DNA of 43,230 bases from Streptomyces sp. WM6378 (lineage in GTDB: Bacteria; Actinomycetota; Actinomycetes; Streptomycetales; Streptomycetaceae). Made by a program: the position numbers and the translations under genes. The DNA lies in NCBI RefSeq assembly GCF_001279695.1, contig NZ_LGDD01000095.1:1-43230 (forward strand), in the 5' to 3' direction. Below, in pieces: positions 25,697-37,495 of the stretch. The notes under the pieces are model-generated. The model did no database searches and was not told the origin of the DNA. It was given only the letters and a program-made list of their open reading frames with translations. Position 1 is the first letter of the stretch, and each line of letters starts with the position of its first letter.

Positions 25697-26719
25697 GTGA
25701 CCTCAGTGATCGCGACGACCCGTTTCTCCGTGCTCGACCGCTCGCGCGTCCGCGCCGGGCACGACGGACCGCAGGCCCTGCGGGACACCGTCGCGCTGGC
25801 CCGCGAGGCCGAGCGGCTCGGCTACCACCGGTTCTGGGTCTCCGAGCACCACTCCGTGCCCGGCGTCGCGGGCTCCGCGCCGGCCGTCCTGGCCGCGGCC
25901 GTCGCGTCGGCCACCTCCACGATCCGGGTCGGCACCGGCGGCGTGATGCTGCCGAACCATCAACCCCTGGTCGTGGCCGAGGAGTTCGGGGTTCTGGAAT
26001 CGCTTTTTCCGGGGCGCATCGACATGGGGCTCGGCCGCTCGGTGGGCTTCACCGACGGAATCCGCAAGGCGCTGGGCCGCGACAAGAAGGACGCCGACGA
26101 CTTCGGTACGCAGCTGGCCGAACTGCTCGGCTACTTCGACGGGACCCAGACCGCCCACCCCCAGGTCCACGCCCGCCCCGCCGAGGGCCTGGCCGTCCCC
26201 GCGTTCGTCCTCGCCACCGGGCAGGGCGCCCTCGTCGCCGCCGAGGCCGGGCTCCCGCTGGTCATCGCCAACGTGCGCGGCGAGGACGCGATGCTGCGGG
26301 CCATCGACGCCTACCGCGACGGCTTCCGTCCCTCGGCGCACTTCGAGCGCCCGTACGTCGTCGTGTCCGGCACGGTCGCCGTCGCGGACACCTCGGAAGC
26401 CGCCCACCGGATCCTGGTTCCGGAAGCCTGGTCGACGGCGTACTCCCGCACCCACGGCGAGTTCCCCGCGCTCTCCCCGGCCGACGACATCCTCGCGCGG
26501 ACCATGACGGACGGCGAGCGGACCCTGTTCGCGGACGCGCTGCGCAGGCAGGTGTACGGGACGGAGGAGGAGGTGGCCGACGCGCTGGAGAAGCTCATCG
26601 AGCACAGTGGCGCGGACGAGTTCCTCGTCACGACCAGCACGTACGACCGCGGGGCGCTGCTCGACTCCTACCGGCGGCTCGCCCGGATCGCGGACCTGGC
26701 CACCCGCCGGAAGGCCTGA
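25697..26719 (+). CDS. LLM-class flavin-dependent oxidoreductase (MsnO8-like)
   Basis: A 340-residue bacterial-luciferase-like TIM barrel that would use FMNH2 or a similar reduced flavin. Motifs are FSVLDRSRVRAG, ERLGYHRFWVSEHHSVPGVA, RVGTGGVMLPNHQPLVVAEE and LGLGRSVGF, close to the MsnO8 subgroup. The reaction is unknown. The frame is open far upstream to 25061, but conservation begins at the GTG at 25697 (VTSVIATTRFSVLD); no clear ribosome site is present. It lies 55 bp before uvrA2 on the same strand, but uvrA2 appears to have its own leaderless promoter. Confidence 0.9.
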   Translation: MTSVIATTRFSVLDRSRVRAGHDGPQALRDTVALAREAERLGYHRFWVSEHHSVPGVAGSAPAVLAAAVASATSTIRVGTGGVMLPNHQPLVVAEEFGVLESLFPGRIDMGLGRSVGFTDGIRKALGRDKKDADDFGTQLAELLGYFDGTQTAHPQVHARPAEGLAVPAFVLATGQGALVAAEAGLPLVIANVRGEDAMLRAIDAYRDGFRPSAHFERPYVVVSGTVAVADTSEAAHRILVPEAWSTAYSRTHGEFPALSPADDILARTMTDGERTLFADALRRQVYGTEEEVADALEKLIEHSGADEFLVTTSTYDRGALLDSYRRLARIADLATRRKA

Positions 26720-26762
26720 CCGCAGGCCCGGGCCGGAAGATCGCGCGCCGTCACCCGAACCG

Positions 26763-26768
26763 TAGAAT
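26763..26768 (+). promoter_or_regulatory. -10 element for a leaderless uvrA2 transcript
   Basis: TAGAAT lies six bases before the ATG at 26775 with no ribosome site between, the usual layout of actinobacterial leaderless genes. A matching -35 is not obvious. Confidence 0.5.
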
Positions 26769-26774
26769 TCCGGT

Positions 26775-29117
26775 ATGCAAACCCCCTCTGACCCGTACGT
26801 CCGTGTCCGCGGTGCTCGCGAGCACAATCTGCGCGGGGTGGACGTCGACATTCCGCGCGACTGCATCGCCGTGTTCACCGGCGTCTCCGGGTCGGGGAAG
26901 TCCTCGCTCGCGTTCGGCACGATCTATGCCGAGGCGCAGCGCCGCTATTTCGAGTCGGTGGCGCCGTACGCGCGCCGGCTGATCCATCAGGTGGGTGCGC
27001 CGAAGGTCGGCGAGATCTCGGGGCTGCCGCCCGCCGTCTCCCTGGAGCAGCGCCGTTCGGCGCCCTCGTCGCGCTCCTCGGTCGGCACGGTGACCACGCT
27101 GTCCAACTCGCTGCGCATGCTGTTCTCGCGGGCCGGGGACTATCCGCCGGGCGCCGAGCGCCTCGACTCGGACGCCTTCTCGCCCAACACGGCGGTCGGT
27201 GCCTGCCGCGAGTGCCAGGGCCTCGGCCGCATCCACCGCACCAGCGAGGAACTGCTCGTCCCCGACCCCTCGCTGTCCATCCGCGAGGGCGCGATCGCCG
27301 CGTGGCCGGGTGCCTGGCAGGGAAAGAACCTCCGCGACGTGCTCGACACGCTCGGCCACGACGTGGACCGCCCGTGGCGCGAGCTGGATCAGAAGGACCG
27401 GAACTGGATCCTGTTCACCGACGAGCAGCCGGTGGTCACGGTGCACCCGGTGCGTGAGGCCGGCCGCATCCAACGCCCGTACCAGGGCACGTACTTCAGC
27501 GCCCGGCGCTATGTGATGAAGACGTTCGCGGAGAGCAAGAGCCCGACCCTGCGAGCGAAGGCCGAGCGGTTCCTGACGGCGGCCGACTGCCCGGTGTGCG
27601 GCGGCAGCCGGCTGCGTCCGGAGGCGCTCGCCGTCACCTTCGCGGGCCGCACGATCGCCGACCTCGTCGCCCTTCCGCTGACCTCGCTGGCCGAGCTGCT
27701 GCGCACGGCGGGCGGCGGCCCGACGGCCGACGCGCTCACCGCCGACCTGCTCTCCCGCATCGGCCCGGTGCTTGAGCTGGGCCTCGGCTATCTGAGCCTG
27801 GACCGGACCGCGCCCACCCTCTCGGCGGGCGAACTGCAGCGCCTGCGGCTCGCGACCCAGCTGCGCTCCGGGCTCTTCGGCGTGGTGTACGTCCTGGACG
27901 AGCCGTCGGCGGGGCTGCACCCGGCCGACACCGAGGCGCTGCTCACGGTCCTCGACCGGCTGAAGGCGGCGGGCAACTCGGTGTTCGTCGTCGAGCACCA
28001 TCTGGACGTGGTGCGGCACGCGGACTGGCTGGTCGACGTGGGTCCGCTGGCCGGCGAGCACGGCGGCCAAGTGCTGCACAGCGGGCCGTTGGCCGAGCTC
28101 GCCCGCGTCGAGGAGTCGGCGACCCGCCGCTTCCTCTTCGACCGCTCCCCCGCGCCGCGCCGCACCGTCCGCGAGCCGCGCGGCAGCCTTGAGCTGACCG
28201 GTGTGACCCGGCACAATCTGCGCGGCGTCGACGCGGCGTTCCCGCTCGGCGTGTTCACGGCGGTGACCGGCGTCTCCGGCTCCGGAAAGTCCACCCTGGT
28301 CGACGCGCTGACCGAACAACTCCCCGGTGTGGGGCGGTTGGTGAGGGTGGATCAGAAGCCGATCGGCCGCACCCCGCGTTCCAATCTGGCCACCTACACC
28401 GGCCTCTTCGACGTCGTACGCAAGCTCTTCACCGCCGCCGACGAGGCGAAGGCGCGCGGCTACAAGGCGGGCCGGTTCTCCTTCAACGTGGCGGGCGGCC
28501 GGTGCGAGACCTGTCAGGGCGAGGGCTTCGTGTCGGTGGAGCTGCTCTTCCTGCCGAGCACGTACGCGCCCTGCCCGGACTGTCACGGCGCGCGCTACAA
28601 CCCCGAGACGCTCGAAGTCACCCATCGGGGCCGCAACATCGCCGAGGTGCTCGACCTCACGGTGGAGGTGGCGGCCGAGGTCTTCGCGGACACCCCGTCG
28701 GCCGCCCGCAGTCTGGGCGCGCTGCTCGACGTCGGCCTCGGCTATCTGCGCCTGGGTCAGCCCGCCACCGAGCTGTCGGGCGGCGAGGCCCAACGCATCA
28801 AGCTGGCAACGGAGTTGCAGCGCGTCCGCCGCGAGCACACCCTGTACGTCCTCGACGAGCCGACGACGGGGCTGCACCCCGCCGACGTCGAGATCCTGCT
28901 GCGCCAGCTGCACGGCCTGGTCGACGCGGGCCACTCGGTGGTTGTCGTCGAGCACGACATGAGCGTGGTCGCGGGCGCCGACTGGATGCTCGACCTGGGC
29001 CCCGGCGGCGGTGACGAGGGCGGCCGCATCGTGGCGGCGGGCCCGCCCGCCGAGGTCGCCGACGCCGGAGTGGGTCGTACGGCGCCCTACCTGGCGAAGG
29101 CGCTGGCCGAGATCTGA
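26775..29117 (+). CDS. UvrA-like excinuclease ATPase (short UvrA2 type)
   Basis: A 780-residue DNA-damage-type ABC ATPase. It has two Walker A motifs (FTGVSGSGKSSLAFG near residue 40, TGVSGSGKSTLVDAL near 500), two signatures (LSAGELQRLRLA, LSGGEAQRIKLA), two Walker B motifs (VLDEPSAGLHPAD, VLDEPTTGLHPAD) and zinc modules (CRECQGLG, CPVCGG, CETCQGEG...CPDCHG). It is about 170 residues shorter than canonical UvrA (~950), the reduction typical of UvrA2, which lacks part of the UvrB-interaction region. UvrA2 proteins are linked to damage tolerance or self-resistance to DNA-binding compounds; no antibiotic cluster is visible here. Confidence 0.94.
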   Translation: MQTPSDPYVRVRGAREHNLRGVDVDIPRDCIAVFTGVSGSGKSSLAFGTIYAEAQRRYFESVAPYARRLIHQVGAPKVGEISGLPPAVSLEQRRSAPSSRSSVGTVTTLSNSLRMLFSRAGDYPPGAERLDSDAFSPNTAVGACRECQGLGRIHRTSEELLVPDPSLSIREGAIAAWPGAWQGKNLRDVLDTLGHDVDRPWRELDQKDRNWILFTDEQPVVTVHPVREAGRIQRPYQGTYFSARRYVMKTFAESKSPTLRAKAERFLTAADCPVCGGSRLRPEALAVTFAGRTIADLVALPLTSLAELLRTAGGGPTADALTADLLSRIGPVLELGLGYLSLDRTAPTLSAGELQRLRLATQLRSGLFGVVYVLDEPSAGLHPADTEALLTVLDRLKAAGNSVFVVEHHLDVVRHADWLVDVGPLAGEHGGQVLHSGPLAELARVEESATRRFLFDRSPAPRRTVREPRGSLELTGVTRHNLRGVDAAFPLGVFTAVTGVSGSGKSTLVDALTEQLPGVGRLVRVDQKPIGRTPRSNLATYTGLFDVVRKLFTAADEAKARGYKAGRFSFNVAGGRCETCQGEGFVSVELLFLPSTYAPCPDCHGARYNPETLEVTHRGRNIAEVLDLTVEVAAEVFADTPSAARSLGALLDVGLGYLRLGQPATELSGGEAQRIKLATELQRVRREHTLYVLDEPTTGLHPADVEILLRQLHGLVDAGHSVVVVEHDMSVVAGADWMLDLGPGGGDEGGRIVAAGPPAEVADAGVGRTAPYLAKALAEI

Positions 29118-29191
29118 TCGGCTCGGGATGACCCCGAACTCTCCATCGCCGCACGTCGGTTGAGGGTCGAGGCAAACAGCGCGGAATGAAT

Positions 29192-29232
29192 TGGCCTAGA
29201 CCCTTGACCGACTCTTGGTCCAGACCAATCAT
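29192..29232 (+). promoter_or_regulatory. Chitinase promoter with two DasR-like 12-bp repeats
   Basis: TTGACC (29204-29209) is spaced 17 bp from AATCAT (29227-29232). TTGGTCCAGACCAA (29215-29228) fills the spacer and overlaps the -10, and a weaker copy, TGGCCTAGACCC (29192-29203), abuts the -35. The two 12-mers are 24 bp apart start to start. Streptomyces chitinase promoters are known for such paired 12-bp repeats bound by DasR and related regulators. Repression by promoter blocking, relieved on chitin, is the natural reading. Confidence 0.75.
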
Positions 29233-29274
29233 GGGGCGTCCGCACCCTTCTCTCACCCCCGTCGGAGAGCCCCG

Positions 29275-31023
29275 ATGAGACGTCCGAGATCCGTCCGCGC
29301 CCTGCTCGCCACGCTCAGCACCGTCGCCGCTTCCGCCGGCCTCGTCGTCGGGGCCGGCGGCGCCGCGCACGCCGCCACCCCGCTCCCCGCCCACGTCTTC
29401 GCGCCGTACTTCGAGGCGTACTCCTCCGACAGCCCCGCCGATCTGGCGCAGAAGTCGGGTGCCAAGTACCTCACGATGGCGTTCGTGCAGGCCGACGCGA
29501 AGGGCTCGTGCACCCCGTACTGGAACGGCTCGACGAGCCAGCCGATCTCGTCTTCCGTGTTCGGCGCCGACATCTCCACCATCCGCTCGCGCGGCGGCGA
29601 CGTCATCCCGTCGTTCGGCGGGTACGCGGCCGACAACGGCGGCACCGAGATCGCCGACAGCTGCACCAATGTGGACTCGATCGCGGCCGCGTACGAGAAG
29701 GTCATCACCACCTACGACCTCTCCCGGCTCGACATGGACATCGAGGACAACTCGCTCACCAACAAGGCGGGCATCGACCGCCGCAACCAGGCGATCAAGA
29801 AGGTGCAGGACTGGGCGGCCGCGGGCGGGCGCTCGGTGCAGTTCTCGTACACCCTGCCCACCACCACGGGCGGACTCGCCGACAGCGGGCTCTCGGTCCT
29901 CAACAGCGCGGTGCAGTACGGCGCGAAGGTCGACGTCGTGAACATCATGACCTTCGACTACTACGACGGCGCCACGCACAACATGGCCAACGACACCCAG
30001 ACCGCCGCCACCGGCCTCTACAACCAACTGGCCTCCCTCTACCCGGGCAAGTCGTCCGCCCAGCTGTGGGGCATGGTCGGCGTCACCGAGATGCCGGGCA
30101 TCGACGACTACGGCCCGGCCGAGACGTTCACCACCGCGGACGCGACCGCCGTCTACGACTGGGCCACCTCCAAGGGCATCAACACCCTCTCGTTCTGGGC
30201 CCTCCAGCGCGACAACGGCGGCTGCCCCGGCACGGGCGGGCAGGACACCTGCTCCGGCATCGCTCAGGACCCGTGGTACTTCAGCCACACCTTCGAGCCG
30301 TTCACCGGGGGCGGCGGGCCGGTGCAGGACGACTTCTCGGTGGCCGTCGCGCCCGGCTCGGCCTCGGTGGCTCCCGGCGGCTCCACCACCGCCACGGTGA
30401 GTACGGCGGTGACCTCCGGCAGCGCCAAGACCCTCGCGCTCACCGCCACCGGCGCCCCCGCCGGAGTGACGGCCACGCTCAGCCCGACCTCCGTCACCGC
30501 GGGCGCCCCGGCCCAGCTCACGGTCGGCGCTTCGGCCTCGGCCGCGCCCGGAACGTACCCGATCACCATCACGGGCACCGCCGGCTCGCTCGCCCACTCG
30601 ACGACCTTCACGCTCACCGTGACGGGCTCCGGCGGCAACCCCGGCGCCCTGGTCAACGGCGGCTTCGAAAGCGGCTCCCTCGCCCCGTGGACCTGCGACA
30701 GCGGCGCCGGTGTGGTGTCGAGCCCGGTGCACGGAGGCTCGTACGCGCTGAAGACCGCGCCCACCTCCGCGCAGACCGGCGAGTGCGCGCAGACGCTCAC
30801 GCTGACCCCCAACACCAAGTACACGCTGGGCGGTTGGGTGCAGGGCAGCTACGCCTACCTCGGTGTGCGCGGCGGCGCCACGGGCAGCACCTGGACCAGC
30901 TCCACCGGCTGGTCGAAGCTGACGGTGCCGTTCACGACGGGCGCCTCGGGCACCGTCACCGTCTACCTGCACGGCTGGTACGGGCAGGGCGCGGTGTACG
31001 GGGACGACCTCTCCGTCGGCTAG
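29275..31023 (+). CDS. Secreted chitinase, GH18 with C-terminal carbohydrate-binding module
   Basis: A 582-residue exported enzyme. Residues 1-34 are a signal peptide ([10 protein letters not shown], then [10 protein letters not shown] with cleavage after AHA). The GH18-like barrel spans about 36-350; the catalytic acid motif is LDMDIED (Asp-x-Asp-x-Glu), with [11 protein letters not shown] and a [12 protein letters not shown] late strand. Residues 357-445 are an Ig-like linker domain rich in Thr/Ala/Pro ([20 protein letters not shown]). Residues 448-582 form a CBM4/9-like sugar-binding module ([19 protein letters not shown], then [12 protein letters not shown]). The ATG at 29275 follows CGGAGAG; an upstream ATG overlapping the operator is not used. 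The layout fits a chitin-degrading enzyme controlled by the DasR-like sites upstream. Confidence 0.93.
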   Translation: MRRPRSVRALLATLSTVAASAGLVVGAGGAAHAATPLPAHVFAPYFEAYSSDSPADLAQKSGAKYLTMAFVQADAKGSCTPYWNGSTSQPISSSVFGADISTIRSRGGDVIPSFGGYAADNGGTEIADSCTNVDSIAAAYEKVITTYDLSRLDMDIEDNSLTNKAGIDRRNQAIKKVQDWAAAGGRSVQFSYTLPTTTGGLADSGLSVLNSAVQYGAKVDVVNIMTFDYYDGATHNMANDTQTAATGLYNQLASLYPGKSSAQLWGMVGVTEMPGIDDYGPAETFTTADATAVYDWATSKGINTLSFWALQRDNGGCPGTGGQDTCSGIAQDPWYFSHTFEPFTGGGGPVQDDFSVAVAPGSASVAPGGSTTATVSTAVTSGSAKTLALTATGAPAGVTATLSPTSVTAGAPAQLTVGASASAAPGTYPITITGTAGSLAHSTTFTLTVTGSGGNPGALVNGGFESGSLAPWTCDSGAGVVSSPVHGGSYALKTAPTSAQTGECAQTLTLTPNTKYTLGGWVQGSYAYLGVRGGATGSTWTSSTGWSKLTVPFTTGASGTVTVYLHGWYGQGAVYGDDLSVG

Positions 31024-31049
31024 GCGGTCACTCGCGCGCCCGCCGGGAG

Positions 31050-31796
31050 TTATCTCCGTGGCGTCTCCACCTCGGCGCGGACCGCCCGCATGATCGGCGC
31101 GACGTCGGCGGCCGTGTAGCCTAGCCTGGTGCCGGTGCCGTCGGTCTTGGGGATGACGGTGACGCCTGCGGCGGTGGTCGCGGTGAACCACGAGCACGTG
31201 GAGACCGCGGTGGTGAGCACCCCGGACTGGACCAGGACGGTGTCGCAGATCGCCCGGCCGCCGTGCGGGCCCGGCTCGGCATCGATGGCGCTGGTGGTCA
31301 CGTGATCACCGGCGCCGTCGTCGTGGGCGGCCGGGAGCTGGTTGAGGGCATCGTGGAGGTGGTCGGGGTCGAACCCGCTGCCGGTGACGCCGGTGTAGAA
31401 GATCCAGGCGCCGTCCGCACGATCGTCGTAGTAGGCCCGCACGGGCGCGCCGGAGACGGAGAGGCGCCCGGCGTTCCGCCGCATGTCGGCGTCGAACCGC
31501 TGCACCATGTCGGCGGGCGGCTGCCCCTGGGGATGGCCGGCCGCCACCTGCGGTGCGGTCAGCGCCCACCGGGTGCCGCCCTGCGTGGTGGCACCGCCCC
31601 CGTCCGTGCCCGGGACGGACGGCGCACCGCTTGCGACGGCCGGCCCGCCAGGAGGTTTGGCCGAGCCGGAGGCAGGACCGCAGCCCGACGCCAGGGGCAC
31701 TCCCAACACCGCGCAGAGGAGAAGCGGTGCGAGAGCGGACCGGCCGGGACGCGGTACGGACGGGACGCCCGGCGGCCGGGAGACGGAACGGACCAT
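31050..31796 (-). CDS. Putative lipoprotein of unknown function
   Basis: A 248-residue protein with a lipoprotein signal (LAPLLLCAVLGVPLASGCG; Cys about residue 39), a short Gly/Pro/Ser linker, then a soluble domain containing ADMVQRFDADMRRNAGRL, AYYDDRADGAWIFYTGVTG and CDTVLVQSGVLTTAVSTCSW. I do not recognise the family. The ATG at 31796 has an ideal AAGGAGG site six bases upstream, which fixes the start inside a much longer open frame. It is divergent from a LysR regulator and convergent with the chitinase, whose stop is only 27 bases away. Confidence 0.82.
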   Translation of the reverse strand: MVRSVSRPPGVPSVPRPGRSALAPLLLCAVLGVPLASGCGPASGSAKPPGGPAVASGAPSVPGTDGGGATTQGGTRWALTAPQVAAGHPQGQPPADMVQRFDADMRRNAGRLSVSGAPVRAYYDDRADGAWIFYTGVTGSGFDPDHLHDALNQLPAAHDDGAGDHVTTSAIDAEPGPHGGRAICDTVLVQSGVLTTAVSTCSWFTATTAAGVTVIPKTDGTGTRLGYTAADVAPIMRAVRAEVETPRR

Positions 31797-31959
31797 GTGC
31801 GGCCTCCTTGTGGACGGGACACGACCGGGCTTCGGGCGCAGCCGCGCCTGGGCATGGCTGCGCCAGGGCGAGTGCGGGCCGAGGCCCTCGGGGTGCCGCC
31901 GAGTCTGGCAGCCGCACGCCCACCGGGCACCCCCGTCGCGCAGCGCCGCTTGCCCCTGC

Positions 31960-31992
31960 CCGACAGGACAACTGTCGGCACCTGGGTACAGT
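31960..31992. promoter_or_regulatory. Inverted repeat and -10 between lipoprotein and lysR
   Basis: CCGACAG (31960-31966) and CTGTCGG (31972-31978) form a 7-bp inverted repeat with a five-base centre, the size of a LysR T-N11-A site. A -10-like TACAGT (31987-31992) lies directly downstream towards lysR. A role as autoregulatory operator is inferred. Confidence 0.5.
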
Positions 31993-32033
31993 CCGGGGCA
32001 CCGATCCCGCCGACCCGTAGGAGGGCGACACGC

Positions 32034-33056
32034 ATGGATCTCGACCCCCGGCGCCTGCTGGTGCTGAGCTCGATAGCGCGGAGCGGCGGCCTCGCTCCGG
32101 CCGCACGGCTGCTCGGGCATACGCGCTCGGCCGTGTCGCAGCAACTGGCGAGCCTGGAAAGGGAAGTGGGGCTGCCGCTGGTCGACAGGTCGGGTCCACG
32201 GCTTGAGCTCACCGCGGCAGGCCGGTTGCTCGCCGCCACCGGAGACCGTATCGGCGAGGAACTCGCAGCGGCGGCAGAGCAGTTGAGCTCCGTGCATCAG
32301 GACGTGGTTCAGGGGCCGGTGGCGATCGGGGCCACGTCGTGGGTGCTGGCCCGCCTGGCCGTCCGGGCGCTGCGACTGCTCGCGTCCTCGCATCCCCGGG
32401 TCGAGCCGAGGTTCGTGGAGGCCGGTCTCACGGACGGTCTGCGGCGGCTGCGGCTCGGCGAGTTGGACGTCCTCGTCATCACGGACGACCGCGACACCGC
32501 CGCACCGCTGCCGCCTTCGGTGCGGGCCCAGGTGCTGAGCGAGGACCACTACCGGGTGGTCGTCCCGGCCGCCTGGGAGACGCCGTCGGCGCCCGCCGAG
32601 CTGTCCGGCCGGCCCTGGATCTGCGCCCCCGCCCACTCCGCACGGGGCCGCGCCTTCGCCCGCTTCGCGAGCTCCCACGGGGTCGTGCCGTCCGTCGAGC
32701 ACCTGGCCGATCACATGCTCGCCGTCCAGGCGCTCCTCGCGGGGCAGGTGGGCGCCGCGATCCTGCCCGCGTATCTCGCGGCCCAGCTGGACCAGGTGAC
32801 CGTGACCACGCTTCCCGTGACCGGCAGCCAGATCACCCGCACGCTCTGCCGCACGGGGCCCGGTGCCGGTGCCGCGGCGGCGCGGGTGGTTGCCGACACT
32901 CTGAAGCAGGCGGCCCGCGACCACGCCGAGGCCGCAACCGGCACGGGGCGGGCGAAGGGCGACATCGTCGTCCGCCCACTGCACGACCCCACCGAGATGC
33001 CCCGATCCTCGCGCGCCGCCGCCCTCCCCGCACCCGGTACGCCGCGAAGCCGCTGA
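32034..33056 (+). CDS. LysR-family transcriptional regulator
   Basis: A 340-residue LTTR. The winged HTH is at residues 1-62 (RRLLVLSSIARSGGLAPAAR, HTRSAVSQQLASLEREVG), the linker helix follows, and the effector-binding domain runs about 92-300 (GPVAIGATSW, LGELDVLVITDD, GQVGAAILPAYLA). The C-terminal ~40 residues are low-complexity and unconserved. The ATG at 32034 has TAGGAGGG upstream. It is divergent from the unknown lipoprotein, its most likely target. The ligand is unknown. Confidence 0.92.
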   Translation: MDLDPRRLLVLSSIARSGGLAPAARLLGHTRSAVSQQLASLEREVGLPLVDRSGPRLELTAAGRLLAATGDRIGEELAAAAEQLSSVHQDVVQGPVAIGATSWVLARLAVRALRLLASSHPRVEPRFVEAGLTDGLRRLRLGELDVLVITDDRDTAAPLPPSVRAQVLSEDHYRVVVPAAWETPSAPAELSGRPWICAPAHSARGRAFARFASSHGVVPSVEHLADHMLAVQALLAGQVGAAILPAYLAAQLDQVTVTTLPVTGSQITRTLCRTGPGAGAAAARVVADTLKQAARDHAEAATGTGRAKGDIVVRPLHDPTEMPRSSRAAALPAPGTPRSR

Positions 33057-33109
33057 CGGGCCGGATCGAGTCACCGAACACTCGACGGCCCCTTGCTGAC
33101 GATCTGTAG

Positions 33110-33940
<831 letters not shown>

Positions 33941-33958
33941 CAGGGAAAGGGAGTTGGG

Positions 33959-33986
33959 ACGCGCCCCCAGATCATCGGGGGCGCGT
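33959..33986. terminator. Bidirectional terminator between secreted protein gene and sdhB
   Basis: ACGCGCCCCC (33959-33968) and GGGGGCGCGT (33977-33986) form a perfect 10-bp stem with an eight-base loop between two convergent genes. It is followed by TTCTC on the plus strand. Confidence 0.82.
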
Positions 33987-34003
33987 TCTCCGTGCGGGGT
34001 GCG

Positions 34004-34755
34004 TCAGCGGCCCACCTTCTTCGCCTTCCTCGTCGCCCGCAGCCACTCCTTGTTCATGGCCGCGATCGACGGCAGCGGGATGCCCTTGGGGCAGGCCGTC
34101 GCGCACTCGCCGGTCAGGGTGCAGCCACCGAAGCCCTCGTCGTCCATCTGCCCGACCATGTCCAGGACGCGCGTCTCGCGTTCGGGAGCGCCCTGCGGCA
34201 GCACGTTCAGGTGGTTGATCTTGGCTGAAGTGAACAGCATCGCCGAGCCGTTGGGGCAGGCCGCCACGCAGGCGCCGCAGCCGATGCACTCGGCGTGCTC
34301 GAAGGCGAAGTCGGCGTCCGGCTTGGGCACCGGGGTGGCGTGTGCCTCGGGGGCGGCGCCGGTCGGGACGCTGATGTAGCCGCCGGCCTGGATGATCCGG
34401 TCGAACGCCGAGCGGTCCACCACCAGGTCCTTGACCACCGGGAAGGCGGAGGCGCGCCACGGCTCGACGTCGATGGTGTCGCCGTCGTTGAACGACCGCA
34501 TGTGGAGCTGGCAAGTGGTGGTGCGCTCGGGGCCGTGGGCGTCGCCGTTGATGACGAGCGAGCAGGCGCCGCAGATGCCCTCGCGGCAGTCGTGGTCGAA
34601 GGCGACCGGCTCTTCGCCCTTGAGGATGAGCTCCTCGTTGAGCGTGTCGAGCATTTCGAGGAACGACATGTCCGTCGAGATGCCGTCGACATCGTAAGTG
34701 GCCATGGCGCCGGGCGAGTTGGCGTTCTTCTGGCGCCAGACGCGCAGGGTGAGCT

Positions 34756-34759
<4 letters not shown>
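34004..34759 (-). CDS. sdhB: Succinate dehydrogenase/fumarate reductase iron-sulfur subunit
   Basis: A 251-residue subunit that relays electrons from SdhA to the membrane anchor. Three cluster-binding regions are intact: [13 protein letters not shown] with a later Cys (TTTCQL) for [2Fe-2S], [15 protein letters not shown] for [4Fe-4S] and [15 protein letters not shown] for [3Fe-4S]. The ATG at 34759 overlaps the sdhA stop (ATGA), giving translational coupling. Order sdhC-sdhA-sdhB is that of the Gram-positive type enzyme with one membrane subunit. Confidence 0.96.
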
Positions 34760-36705
<1,946 letters not shown>

Positions 36706-36706
36706 G

Positions 36707-37411
36707 TCAGCTCACCACTTTGGTCATGACGGCGACGGGTACGGCGACGAATCCCGCGAACAGCACCAGGGCGAGGACGTTGGCGAGCGTCTTGAGCACC
36801 CGGTCCCGGGTGGCGTTGCCCACGCCGAGGGTCTGTGCGGCGCTCCAGAATCCGTGCTGGATGTGCAGCGCCAGTGCCGCCATCGCGACGATGTAAATGA
36901 CGTTCCCGTACCAGGTGGAGAAGGTGTCCACGACGTTCTGGTAGGGGTGTCCTGGCCGGAAGCCGGAGTGCACGGTGCCGGTCGTCAGGTCCAGGACGTG
37001 CCAGACGATGAACAGCGCGAGGATGATGCCGCCCCAGCGCATCGTGCGGGTCGCGTAGCTGGCCCGGGCCCGCTTGTGTACGTACTTGCTGGGCCGCGCT
37101 TTGATGTCGCGGCGGCTGAGCTGGTACGCGGAGACGGCGTGCCCCATGACGGCGGCCACGAGGACGACGCGGATGATCCACAGCGCCCACTCGTAGTGCA
37201 GGAAGGGCTCGCCGATGGTGCGCAGCCAATGTGCGTAGGAGTCGAACTGGCCGGCTCCGAAGAAGATCTTCAGGTTGCCCATCATGTGGACGACCAGGTA
37301 GAGCAGCATGATGAGACCGCTCACGGCCATGACCGTCTTCTTGCCGACGGTCGAGTCCCAGAGTGTGCGCGTCATGGACGGCCGTTTGTCCGTCCGCGTT
37401 GCCAGAGCCAT
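36707..37411 (-). CDS. sdhC: Succinate dehydrogenase cytochrome b subunit
   Basis: A 234-residue membrane anchor with five hydrophobic helices and several helix histidines ([39 protein letters not shown]) suited to bind two haems b, as in the single-subunit B. subtilis-type SdhC. It passes electrons to menaquinone, the actinobacterial quinone. The ATG at 37411 begins [11 protein letters not shown]. It is the first gene of sdhCAB; on the minus strand TTGGAC and TAGCGT (37444-37449 and 37419-37424) may be its promoter, though the 19-bp spacer is long. Confidence 0.94.
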   Translation of the reverse strand: MALATRTDKRPSMTRTLWDSTVGKKTVMAVSGLIMLLYLVVHMMGNLKIFFGAGQFDSYAHWLRTIGEPFLHYEWALWIIRVVLVAAVMGHAVSAYQLSRRDIKARPSKYVHKRARASYATRTMRWGGIILALFIVWHVLDLTTGTVHSGFRPGHPYQNVVDTFSTWYGNVIYIVAMAALALHIQHGFWSAAQTLGVGNATRDRVLKTLANVLALVLFAGFVAVPVAVMTKVVS

Positions 37412-37470
37412 GTCATCGACGCTAGAGGCGAAGGGCCCAAGAGGTCCAAGACATGGTTCGGCTCATCTCC

Positions 37471-37485
37471 ATAGGGATGGCCTAT
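37471..37485. promoter_or_regulatory. LysR-type operator between lysR and sdhC
   Basis: ATAGG-GATGG-CCTAT is a 5-bp inverted repeat around a five-base centre, matching the T-N11-A pattern of LysR sites. It lies 11 bases before the lysR ATG at 37496, where binding would repress lysR and could activate the divergent sdhCAB operon (inference). Confidence 0.6.
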
Positions 37486-37495
37486 CGTAGGAGTC

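Noticed and set aside
26740..26775. LexA/SOS box before uvrA2 (GAAC followed by GAAT)
   Set aside because: The second half-site does not match the GTTC needed for an actinobacterial SOS box.
26751..28955. A 734-codon open frame antisense to the UvrA2 gene
   Set aside because: It is the shadow of a long GC-rich gene; composition is low-complexity Arg/Gly/Val/Leu with no motifs, while the plus strand carries complete UvrA motifs.
28798..31197. A ~800-codon minus-strand frame across uvrA2 and the chitinase
   Set aside because: It opposes two genes with clear families and is Gly/Arg-rich noise.
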